The notes beneath the pieces were generated by a model. It saw only the letters and a program-made list of their open reading frames with translations, did no database searches and was not told the DNA's origin. From contig NC_060110.1 of assembly GCF_021155765.1 (NCBI RefSeq), positions 1,798,001 to 1,862,000 on the forward strand: a stretch of 64,000 nt of DNA. Reading direction: 5' to 3'. Every line of letters begins with the position of its first letter. Position 1 is the first letter of the stretch. Origin of the DNA: Diprion similis (Eukaryota > Arthropoda > Insecta > Hymenoptera > Diprionidae). This document shows positions 48,298 to 60,038 of the stretch, piece by piece. The position numbers and the translations under genes are program-made.

Positions 48298-51200
48298 TTA
48301 AAAATTTGCGTCACCTTGCATTTGATGGGTATCAGACTCGGCCATCAAACAATCTCCGGCATTTCCTTGGAGTGCCACAACTTCCGAACTTCTGGTCGTA
48401 CTCACTTTAATTGTCTTGACATCTTGTCGATTGGCTTTGGAATTTTGGTCGATCAAGTTTGGATTAGAGGAGGAATGTTGGGAGGCATTTGATTGTGTCG
48501 GTACTGGCCGTTGACACGAGTGCAACATTAATTCAGGACCACCGCCATAAGTATTTAAGAAGAATTGCCAGAGTTCTTCTGATATCTGAGCGTAGTCTGA
48601 ACCTGTTACGGATTAAAGAATAATTTTAGCTCTATAACCACATACTCAAGTTTGATTTCAGGCGGTTTGCATAAGACAAAACATTCAATATTGATGGATT
48701 CCATGTTTCAACAGCATAGTTGTAATAAGGGTAATTTCTTTTCATATTAAAGTATTTTAGATCAATACAGTAAACATAATCTGCAGTCTGTACATTATAT
48801 GCAAAAATTGAGGGAGACGTAGAATCAATTTGATTTTGGAAAATCATTAATTAGAAATCTTACCAGCTTTCAAGAGGTTTTGACCATTTTTATTTATGAT
48901 AATGGAGGTGTTGTCAATGGGTCCTGGCGGCTGTGTCTCTTTTCCCCTAACAAAGCTTTGCCATTGGCGTAACCAGGCCATGGCTAATGCATATATTGCT
49001 GGTGGGTTATCGACTCCATGATTTAATCGTTGAAACACCTCCATTTCATACCGCATCCGTTTTTGCAATGATTCATGTTTCTCCTCACAAATCGGGCACT
49101 CGTAAAGATGCGTGCAGGCTGGCCCACCACCAAATCTGTAAAGAAAACACAATGAATTTTTTTGATCTGTATCAGAAATTATCAGTGTACATTTCACACA
49201 TAGCCAGGAGGGGGCGAATACTCACTTGTCGTAGAGATATTCCCACACATCTTGTGGGATTGGCGTACAGATTTTCTCGACAAATTGTGCTCTTGCAGGA
49301 ATTACTCCTCCGTGAGCACACAGGAAATCAGAATTATCTATGGGTCCTGGTTCCGAGAATGTATTGAACCTGTTTATCCATTGACGAGATACGAAAAAAT
49401 TCAAATGAGACAGCTCCAGGGCTGATGCCCCTATCAATTCTACAGTTTTTTCTCTAAACTGATTCATTTCAGGCGATGATTTTTTATAAAACAACACATA
49501 AGCCTCACAATTTTTTACTGTCTCCGGCAAGACTTGAGTAACGCATTGATCGTCAAATTCAAACCATTGATTTACAACGGTATTCAAAGCGTAGCATGTG
49601 TAATGACCACCTCCGGCAGTTCCGTGATGACAAATTACAGATATCAAATCGTAGGTAGTGACTTTTGACACGCATTCCTTGTGCATATATGGTCTCATAT
49701 CTAAACCATCCAACGGAAACGAGACGTAATTGGCAATCTTTGAGCTAAACATTAATTCGTGCCGAAATCTTTTCAAATGAATACAGAGAACCTCAGGAAG
49801 TTCCAAGACCTTTGAGAATTTTATACCGTTACGAAGTTTATTGCACTTTTCACAGCTGTACATATTATCACCCTTTAATTCGTCGGCACTGAAAAATGCA
49901 GATAAGCAATCATGGAGGCTAACAACCGGCCCCCAAAACCAGGAACGCATCCATTGCCAGAACCAGGAAACCCAACCCGACTGATTGGTTACATAAACTA
50001 CGTCAGAGCAAGGTCCAGCCTTTTGTGGAGTAAGCGATCCTTGATGCAACATATCGATGTGATCTCTGCTAGGTATGGGCAGAGAGAGGTCTTGAAAAGT
50101 TTCCACCCTTCTGGAAACTCTGTCACAAGTTAAGCACTGTACATTACTAAGAAGTTTTCCGTCGAATATGTCGCTAATAATACTTCTAGTTTTCATTGGT
50201 TTCTTGTTACGATGTTTGGTCGGTGAGCTAGGGGTCGACCTTTGATTTTGAGAGAAGGAATCATCAGCAATCGACTTCTTCATACTCCTGCTACTGCTGA
50301 ACTTGCTTCTCAATTTCTCCGACTGGGACAACCTGTAGTATCGCCTTTTGGTCCCGCGTTCTCCCTCGTCACTCAACGAGCTTTGCTCACTGACACCAGA
50401 GTCACATGTTTCGTATTCAGCATCAGATTGACTAGAACCTGTACCAGATTGAGAACACATATGTGAATAAATTACTACTATCGGTCAATACATATTTGTA
50501 AGCGGAGTGAAAATTAAATTAAAAATGTCTCTTATTTCACATTAGGTTCATAGTCATTCGTCATATTATGGAAGAGTTTTGAATTACATTGAAATTAATT
50601 TTATAGGTATATATTCCTTTGGAATATTTATTTTTTGACATTTACTTGCATAAGTATTTATTTATTTCTTAAAGTTGAAATAATAATGATACAGAGTAGC
50701 AACGGATGCGAAACATAGGAAAACCTAGGAACACTCAAGAATAAAATTCCTTATTGAGTAAAATACATATTTTTCAGTCAATCTTCTTCTTTTTCAACTA
50801 CGGCTATAATTTTGAATGAAAAATGAGAAATTTGAAATAATATTTGATCGTATATTAGAAATTATGATAGGCGTTAAAGGTACTCAACTTTCAGTAAGAG
50901 CATAAGTAATCTAACAATGCAGAGCTGACTGATATTGTAAGGGTTTCCCAATTGCAATCACTGAGAATTTACTTTCAGCTAATTTGTCACTACTCTGTAA
51001 TGAATAGCATATAGAAATTGTTACAAACCAGTTCCATCAATCTCTGTGTCTTCTTCGTCGGAAGAATGTTCTCCAAACCCTTTTAGTCTCAATAAATGAT
51101 CTCTGTCATCCTCTATGTGTTCTTTTAGTTCTTCGTGCAGCTGGTCCATAAAGCACCTTAAGAATTCCTGTGTATCGTGTTGATGGTAGCCTCTGAACAT

Positions 51201-51998
51201 CGGATGAACTGTTCTTATCCAATATAAAATACCATGAGGAACAACATATCCTCGTGTCTTTTGGTTCCACATTTCACTAATCAGATTAAGGTAGCTCAGG
51301 CTCAGCCCGGGCTTGCGATCTTTGAGTATGCAGTTGACAATCAGACCACATTCCAAAAAAAATTGAGTCAACGGCGGAACATTGGACAAGGCCTGGAGCG
51401 CGGCATTCATGTAACACGTGTTGCCAATGTTCTGCAGGCCGACAAGGCCCTTTGGTTTTCCTGTGAGGTCTTTGCTGTCATCGGAGTCCGTGCTGTCCGG
51501 AGAATCGCCAGATTTTTCATAAGTGAGAACACCCTTTTCCCAGTCTATCCTGTTTGCTCCAGGCCTGCCAAATTTGTTCATTAAGGACTGTTGCAGCTCA
51601 GAGTTATCCGATTTCAATGTCACACCGGCAGAGGCATCTCCAGAGAATTTGTTACCGCTTGATTTTGGCTCTCTCAGATTTGGGGACTGCAGAGGAGACG
51701 GTATGTGCATTGCTATGACCTCGTGCTCGCAATAGTAACACCATATCCTCTCGGTTGACAAGTTCATATGGGCGCAGTGACTTGGAAATTTTTTATTATG
51801 GATCGTACTGTGGTCTAAATGGGTCGTCGAACAACCGATCCACTTGCAATCGGGGAACAGACAGAACCACAAATTTGGCCCGTCATTATCACAATCGTTA
51901 CACTTGAAGAATTTCTCCTTTTGTGTGGCCAACGATTCGAGGACTGACAGATCCCCATGCTTGGGTATGTGCGGACAATTTCTTGCGACAAGAGGCAT
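48298..51998 (-). CDS. Usp20-33: Ubiquitin carboxyl-terminal hydrolase 20/33
   Basis: Cysteine deubiquitinase; vertebrate USP20/USP33 act on VHL-linked, beta-adrenergic receptor, Robo and centrosomal (CP110) substrates. Exons 51029-51998, 49226-50438, 48864-49135 and 48298-48602 total 2760 nt, 919 aa (human 914-942). Domain order: ZnF-UBP at residues about 8-105 ([40 protein letters not shown]); USP domain from about 185 with Cys box [20 protein letters not shown], a long polar insert (about 305-400), the zinc-binding CLTC...CEKC, and the His box [16 protein letters not shown]; then two DUSP domains (about 615-850, with [16 protein letters not shown] and [18 protein letters not shown]) and an apparently disordered Ser/Gln tail. 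The Trp-rich [18 protein letters not shown] segment is also present in vertebrate homologues. All joins keep phase. Confidence 0.96.
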
Positions 51999-52393
51999 TT
52001 GCGATATTCCCGGAGTTTTAAATGGGAAAAGAAAATTTTTAATAGATTTCCGTGAGTTGTCTCTAAGTTTTTTCCGAGCTGTTATATCAGATTCGTTACT
52101 AATTTACACTGAGACGGTTCATGTTGACATTTTTCGCCGTTTTCTAACCTGCATAATCCATCGCGAGTCTTCCGATAATAGACCACGAAAATGATTGTCA
52201 TTCGAGATAAGTAGTTCTATAATGTGAACCACAAACCTTGTTTTTTGGTTGTTTTACAATTCGTCGAGTGCAGCGCTATAATGCTAAAGCTGCTGAACTA
52301 TGAACCCTGAGGAGGATAAAGGCCGGTTTACAATGCATGACAAAGATACTTTCGCGCAACCTCCCTGTACACGTTAGATGTGTATCATGGTCT

Positions 52394-52675
52394 TGTTGGG
52401 AATCTGATTTTGCAATGCGTCATCTGGTGGAAAAAAATCAAACTGATACAACCAGGCTGTTAGCTGACCGTTGACCGTGTTTTTTCGCGCTTAGATGGTG
52501 GAACAGGTATATCATTGATTAGATTCCATTAATTTATGTGACATGAGTACTTGGAAACCCAAAGACTTACAGTTTGCCTCCATTCAATTCAAAAAGTTAG
52601 GTTACGTAGTGTTAAAATGGAGCCGAAAACCAGGCTCTTACGTCATGAAGACATTTTCCAATAGACAGGTCTGGG
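52394..52675 (+). repeat. Dispersed repeat A, copy 2
   Basis: Reverse-complement partner of 11890-12175, about 280 bp with identity near 75 percent by eye. Strongest blocks: TGCAATGCGTCATCTGGTGG, TTAATTTATGTGACA, TTAGGTTA and AACCAGGCTCT...CGTCATGA. No ORF, and no clear terminal repeats. Confidence 0.7.
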
Positions 52676-53231
52676 CACTCCTATTCCCTTACTACAGAGC
52701 TTCGCGTGCCATAAATGATTGTAAGTTCTGTAGAGCTCCGATCTAAGGTATAATTGCTATTTAACTCCAGGTACGCATGCGCAGAATCGGTACAGCTAAC
52801 TAGAGTTTTTATTTCAATTTCAACCTGCACGATCAACGCCCAATAAAGTAACGCATGCGCTATGACAGGATTCGTTGACTGAAGATATACATACCTATAG
52901 ACCCTATAGACTCCCGAACAATTATACAAGAATTAAGGCATATTGAATAAACTGTAACTGGATTGAAACAAAAACTTTGTAGCTATGAATTTCACTTTTC
53001 TTCTCCTTCGTTCAAAAAACCTAGCGCGAATTTGATGTTTTTTGACCTCCACCTCGTTCCCTCTTTGTCTAACTCTAGTGAACACTTTTCGGAGTCCTTT
53101 ATCTTGGGATCGCGCTCTCCAAGCCTATGTCTGAAACCGCCCAGAATTCAAACTTCACTTAACCTAACCTAATCCAGTACACATAGAATGTGAGCATAAC
53201 CGCATAAGCTGAATTTTCACGATACAGAGTC

Positions 53232-53292
53232 TTGACCAATAGGAATGCCGATAATAGTAGAATCACAAATGTTATTGACATTTCTATTGGTC
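53232..53292. promoter_or_regulatory. Inverted CCAAT boxes
   Basis: TTGACCAATAGGAATG near 53232 and its near reverse complement CATTTCTATTGGTCGAG near 53280 form an imperfect inverted pair about 45 bp apart. Facing CCAAT boxes are common in NF-Y-type promoters, but no transcription unit was found next to them. Confidence 0.3.
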
Positions 53293-54462
53293 GAGAACTG
53301 AAATCCAGACATAAAGGGAATCATACCGCGTTTGATTAGCTATCTTCATATTCCCGTTTGCGCGCAGCCCTGCAGATTCAAAATATGCTCTGACCACCGT
53401 CAGTTGCAATAGTAAATATGAATACATATTTAAGGTTTTAATTAGATTTATGGTCAACCGTTGAGTGATTTATATTTGAAATAAAACAGCATTTCGTTGA
53501 CATAATATAAAAGATGATTATTCTAAAAAAGTACAGTTACTCAAAAGAGTTTAAGATCTACATAACAATTGTAACAATAAATTGTAATAATATAATTCCA
53601 TTGAAATCTCTTTCAATCTTGTGTATATACATAAGAAGATGAAGACAACTATTACTATAATAATACATCTGTTAAAATTTCATATCAATATCATGATAGC
53701 TCGTTTCCACACCACCACGAGGGGTAGAGCATTCAGTGCGTTTTTTTTTAAACGTGGTATCCCCAATAGGCCTATTCCACGAAGAAGATACGTAAAATTG
53801 ATCTCAACGACATAGGTAAATTTATTTTTGTATGCAATCCAAGTAATGAGAGGAGAAAAGGAGGAATAAGACTCCCAATCATCACAAAACATAAGATCTT
53901 CAGAATTCTACAATTCAAAAGCGAAAAATTCATGAAGGATTATCAATAAAATCGATGACAAACAACTGAGCCCAGAATTTGCAAATAGAACAATATTTCA
54001 CAAATTCTACACCGTGAAAACGAAAAATGTAACTGACTCAACTAGACAGTTTCATATTAATTTTTTGCTCTCCAAAATGCGGCAACCAAATAGCTGTCAA
54101 ATATTACGATTTGACACTTAAAATTGAGACAATTGATGACAGAAAAATGCTTTGATTATTAGTTTAAGTCGTTGGCATTTAATTTTCACGTAGTAATCAA
54201 TGATATTCTAAATGTTAGTGTATACTAATATACAGTTATACTACCTACATACTAATAAACTATACACGTATGAGATAATTTCAATACAAGTTTACAGCCA
54301 ATATACCTAAACCAGACCTAAACAATTGAATGTTGACTTTATAGTGGAGCCAATTGAACTCAGTGACACGGAACAAATGAGAATATAACTAATATTGAAA
54401 TAGACAAAAATGAAATTAGCTTGCATAACAAAGAATTATGATTGGTGATAAAATGTGAAATT

Positions 54463-55465
54463 GATTAGCTGAAACAGAGGTAAAGCTTGATTAGCTGAAA
54501 TAGACAAAAGGTTTTCATTAGCTTGAAACAGAAGAAATGTTTAACTAGGTGACACAGAAAAAACGGTTAATTAGCTGAAACAGAGGAAGGGTTTGATTAG
54601 CTGTAACATACAACAGGTTTAATTAACTGAAACAGAGAAAAAGTTTGATTAGCTGAAACAAAGGTTCAATTAGCTGTAACAGATAAAAGGTTTGATTAGC
54701 TGAAACAGATGAAAGGTTTGATTAGCTGAAACAGATGAAAGGTTTGATTAGCTGAAAAAGATAGAAGGTTTAATTAGCTGAAACAGACAAAAGATTTGAT
54801 TAGCTGAAACAGAGGAAAAGTTTGATAAGCTGTAACAGATAAAAGGTTTGATTAGCTGAAACAGATGAAAGCTTTGATTAGCTAAAACAGATAGAAGGTT
54901 TAATTAGCTGAAACAGACAAAAGGTTTCATTAGCTGAAACAGAGGAAAAGTTTGATTAGCTGAAACAAACAAAGGTTTAATTAGCTGGAACAGAGGAAAA
55001 GTTTGATTAGCTGTAACAGATAAAAGGTTTAATTAGCTGAAACAGATGAAAGCTTTGATTAGCTAAAACAGATGAAAGCTTTGATTAGCTAAAACAGATG
55101 AAAGCTTTGATTAGCTAAAACAGATAGAAGGTTTAATTAGCTGAAACAGATAAAAGGTTTAATTAGCTGAAACAGAGGAAAAGTTTGATTAGCTGAAACA
55201 GACAAAGGTTAAATTAGCGGGAACATAGGAAAAGTTTGATTAGCTGTAACAGATAAAAGGTTTGATTAGCTGAAACAGACAAAAGGTTCAATTGGCTGAA
55301 ACAGACAAAAAGTTTAATTAGCTGAAACAGAGGAAAAGCTTGATTAGCCGAAACAGACCAAAAGTTTAATTAGCTGAAACAGAGGAAAGGTTTGATTAGC
55401 CGACACATACAAAAGGTTTAATAAGCTGAAACAGAGGAAAGATTTGATTAGCTGAAACAGAGAAA
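54463..55465. repeat. Minisatellite, about 38 copies of a 26-bp unit
   Basis: Tandem array with consensus close to AGATGAAAGGTTTGATTAGC followed by TGAAAC, 26 bp. Units differ at a few diagnostic sites (AGACAAAAGG, AGAGGAAAAG, AGATGAAAGC...CTAAAAC, AGATAGAAGG, CTGTAAC), and the order of variants recurs, giving a higher-order pattern. Weaker unit-like sequence extends upstream to about 54345. Non-coding, between Usp20/33 and eIF2-alpha. Confidence 0.93.
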
Positions 55466-58400
55466 GTTGTTACAAGTACACTGATAAAATCTATGTTGAG
55501 TCCAAACATGATATTCGCGGCAACAAAATTTGACTCGATTATTTTTAATAATAACAACAAATTGCAAATTTTTGTAATCGATGTCTATTTCCCTCTAAGA
55601 GTTATTGAAGTGAATATTTTGTTCGGCTGGAATTTATAGGTATCAGTGTACTTGTAAAAAAAATTGCTTTGTTGCCCTGGAAGAAAAAGTAATACCATGG
55701 TGAAAAAACAAATAATTTTGTATGCCTCATAAATATTTCATAAATACTTAGGCCAAGGTTCTTCGCGCTATCAGTATACACTCTGCGATTTTTATCCCCG
55801 CGCGTTGAGCACCGGCTTACTTATGCCGCGCTTTCTCTCATAACCACAAGGTATCAAGTAGACGCGCAAAAGGCGCAGTCAAACTTTAAAACTTGTTTGT
55901 TTACAACTAAATTGACTCAACAGCTGAAAGCTAAGCATATCAAGATTGCTTCACTTTCCCACGTACTATTAGCGAAATCGATGCGCAAAAGGCACGAGCA
56001 ATCGATTCGCATCATCAATTGTCTCACTAAAAGCGCGTCCGGTTTCAGAGATTATTCGGCGCACAAAAAGGCGCAATCGAATGAATTGTCAAAAAGTTTC
56101 TAGTATTTAGGACTTGTCGTAAAAACACTGTAGAAACCCAATCCACATCTAAGTGTTTTCAAATCAGATACACTGCGATGCGGATTGTTGTTCTCAGATA
56201 CGAATCAAGTCCGGGAGGGAGGTTGGAAAGCATGCATTATTGTGTGGCGTGACGGTCGGCGGTCCTCTTCGACGCGAAGTCTTCGAGCTCAGCATCTCTC
56301 CCTATCTAGCGTACCACGGAACGCGATAGATAGTCCAGAGATGAGTTTTGCCCATTCAGACTATCACAGAGATTAATTGAATGAAATAATGATGGATAAT
56401 GACTGATTAATTGAATTGAATAATAGCTGGTAAATAATTGCAGCGACAATAAATGGAAAATTCAACCTCCTTAATATTCAAATAGTGATAAATGACCTAG
56501 ACTCGTACACAGAGTCTTTCAAGTGTTTGAGGAGAAAAATCTCTGTGATAATTTGACGCTGTGGATTACAAAAGTTAGTAACATCACGGTACATCGCGAC
56601 CTTCCTACCCTCGCCTGATTCCCAACAGAACCACCCAACGGAAATCGTAAAACAAAATTCACACGCACATCCACATCAAATCCCGCGACGAATCCCAAAA
56701 CGACCACCTACCTCCCCGGTTACCTATATTCGATCTAAACGATTCTCCATTTTTTCCAACACACATCACTCTTCCTCATTCGCGCCGTGGTCACTGTCAC
56801 TTACTTTTTCGTTTATAACCTGTAGGGATCAAAATGTTTTTGTACCATAGTCCGCCTTCTCAAAATACAGTATCGCAGTTATATCACGTCCACCCTAATA
56901 TTGTATGCATTATTTTATAAAATACTGGCTGACTATCGGTACACCAACCTTTTGTAAAATGGATTTAAAAAACATCCTGTATGCCAATCAGCATTTTTCT
57001 AAACGAGCTAAGCTTACAGTTGACTGCAGATACTTGTTGCTTGTTAAAAAAATTGAAAATGATTCATAATATAAGATGAAATTTCATTACGTTACTTTAT
57101 GCTAGACTTTGTAGATTCATCGATTCAACAACAGTGTGAATAACTGAATACATTCAGACCTCAGGTGAAACCACCACTTAAACGACATAATTGTTCAATT
57201 CAACTCTAGATTATTACATCAGGAGCGAAACACGATTCGATCTTGTGATTTGCGAATGAGTGATGGTTACCTGTCGCGATGCTCATTCCACATTTAGCAA
57301 CGTGCAAAATTACTACCTTTAAGTAAGCTACAGTAAATCAAAGTGCAGAAAAACTCGATTCAACTGAAAGTCATGCACCGTTGCGATTGCGAATGAGCCT
57401 ACTCATGCAGCTAAGAAATCGAAGATTGATGTAATATTATTGTTACCGCCACGCCACGTGACAGGGAATACCAGGGAAATACCCGTAACCTAAACACATG
57501 CAAACTCACTAATTTTCACCTCCTCCGGGCTGCTCCACACCTTAAATGCAGTAGTTCTGGTAGATCTCAGGTTGAATCGTGAAGTGACGCACTTTTAACA
57601 CTGCAATAAGAATATAACAGAATAATATTCATGCAACATACTTTGGTCAGATTTCGTTTCATTAGAAAGTGTCCATTTCAAACAATTTTTTTCCATAAAA
57701 TTCAGTAATTTTTGATGCACCGATACATGAACCACAAAATCAATAATGGAAAGCATTGAAAATTTACTATCATTTTTACGAAACGTAATTAATGAGTGAA
57801 TAATATTGAATTTCAACTAAAAAGGTCAACTTTCTTGGAGTGAATTTAGCGTAATAGTGTAATTGAAAATCATCTTGATCATGTACCTGTTTTTTATTTT
57901 TCAGCAGTACTGAGGCCTGGTCAGAAGTTGCGTTTTATTTTTCGATGTTTATTGCTGGCCGCAATTCAAATAATCGCGAACCTCGATTAGTCTTGCTGCA
58001 GCTTATTTCTGTAATCAGATAAAACACTATATGTAAACAATGCATCCTTCAGAAATCAGAAACAATGATTCAATCGAAGGTCATGCCTCGCGCAAGGTCC
58101 ATTTTATCAACCCAATTCACTATACTATCTATCTCCTGATTGCAATAAAAAAAGTAATGCGCAAGTTAGATTATTCTGAAGAATGATCGAGATTACTGTG
58201 GAAAAACCAATCTCTACTGACTGTTTAACTCGCTGACAGTTTCGTAAATTCGGTATCGGCGCAGCCGGTGACCGTTAGAATCTACATGAATAATTCGTAA
58301 TATGTACCCAACTTCAAATTGCTGATTTCATATTGAAAGTTTTTTCAACAGTCAACATCGAATAGTTACCAAAAATGTACAGTCAAAAAAACAAAACACA

Positions 58401-60033
58401 ACACCCTGCAGCTGAGGCAATTTCAAGTTACACGTACAATGTTTAAATGCGACAAATGTAACTCACCTTCAACGATTGCAGGCTGTTTTGTTGTTACTAA
58501 CACTTTGATTCTCTGAGTCACTTTTCAGCATGTTGCGTAGTAATTACAGAGTGTAAATTACTAGAAATATGCACTGATTATTATAACACTGCGATTTGGA
58601 TTCTGAACACTGAAGTGCGCAGCTCTCTTCGAGCTATTTGAATCGCAGCAAACTTTGCTCTTCCGACGCAATTGCTGGCGACTGCCCGCGAACACTGACT
58701 GGACCCGAATGAGCGCTGCCTAGATTAGAAATCTTAGAGCGCTGCGCGACGCTTGCTCGCCTTTTTGACCGGTCTGTCTACGCTGCGCACGGCAGTTGCG
58801 CACAAGACAATCAGATTTTGCATTTCGCAGCGGCAGTCGTAGATTTGAAAACCACGAACGGAAGGTGATGGGAATTTTTGTTAATGTATGTAATGTATTT
58901 TTTGATAATGTTAAGAGAAATTCGCCATCAGACAAGGATCGACAACTTTCTTTATCAAAACATCGACATCATCATACGTGCAATCGGATGACGATATTGA
59001 TGGAGGCAGAATCCTCGATTAATAATTTTGTGACCTGCGACCGCAATTGCTAGTTTTTTTTTTTTTTTTTCAACACATTAATTTTTGTAAGTTTCAAAAT
59101 TTTTACACTTCAAATTTGCATGGAAGCTCAATGTTTTTAGTAGACGTCGAGGATTAGTTAGGATAAAATGAAAAAGGTATATAAGTTACAATTTAAAAAT
59201 ATTGGTATATTTTTTTTTTAATCGAAAATTTTCGAGAATCTTCTCTTTGCCGTTGAAAAGAAAAACAGAATCAGGCCTCAGCAATTTCAGAATACGCTCA
59301 ACATATGATAAACGCCGCTGGACCAATCAAAGAACAGCATTAAATGGAAGATTAGCCTTTCGTTCGTGAAACGCGCGACCCACGCTCGATTTAAATGTCC
59401 CAAAATTTCGATTTTTTCATTCGTATTAAACATAACGAAAAGAGAGATTTTCACTATGCATATAGACACAATTATTATCTAATGTTCACGGTAGAAAGTA
59501 TACTACCGAATCAGATTTCACACGAAAAAAAAATTTGCGATTGGGGTTACTGAAATTTTTTACCCTACAGGTTGAGAGCACAGAGCTCAGTGTTTGCTTT
59601 GGTTGAGAGTTGCTGTTTGCCACTTTCATCAGCCTGTCTATAGCCCTTCTGTTGCAAGCTCCCGATTCCACATGGATTATAAGCATATTTGAATAGACCT
59701 TACAGTTTCGAGTGAATTTCCACGGCTTAGTTAATCCTACTTTTATTTTTATAGGCTCGATAAAATCTAGGTAATCTCAGATTAGTATTTATATAGATAA
59801 TACATATTTCGTACGGCTAACCTAAAAGATAACCTTTAAATTTGGCGAACCGCTTCCATATTACGTCTCTCACCCATTTCATGTGGAATGTTTGCGTGAT
59901 GTTAATATAACCTCACCTTACCGTGTTCGTGTTGTATATGACAACTTTCCGTAAAATGTCTAGCCACCAATTTTTTTGAAAGAATTATTGCTGCTACATT
60001 CTGTGATAAAAAAATTTAATTCTTCTCTTCCAG
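55466..60033. other. Gene-poor interval upstream of eIF2-alpha
   Basis: No coding exon was recognised. Noted: three loosely similar GCGCAAAAGGC-like segments (55863, 55980, 56060), a GC-richer patch at 56180-56345, and a GC-rich promoter-like block at 58600-58870 with TGCGCA motifs and no attached gene. The eIF2-alpha 5' UTR exon and promoter should lie in the last few hundred bases; the splice acceptor before its start codon is at 60033. Confidence 0.4.
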
Positions 60034-60038
60034 CCAAT

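Larger units (their letters stand above)
51999..54462. other. Usp20/33 upstream region and spacer with repeat A
   Basis: The Usp20/33 promoter and 5' UTR should lie just above 51998. No further gene was recognised. The stretch holds dispersed repeat A copy 2, a short TTAGG-like run (CCTAACCTAA near 53162) and a CCAAT inverted repeat at 53232-53292. Confidence 0.45.

Noticed and set aside
53155-53175. CCTAACCTAA, a run of the insect telomere unit TTAGG
   Set aside because: Only about two and a half units; too short for an interstitial telomere tract and expected by chance.
54463-55465. CRISPR-like array
   Set aside because: Units abut without unique spacers and the host is an animal; it is a minisatellite.
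55897-56103. A 68-codon + strand frame rich in Lys and Ser
   Set aside because: No signal, domain, splice context or resemblance; overlaps loosely repeated GCGCAAAAGG sequence.
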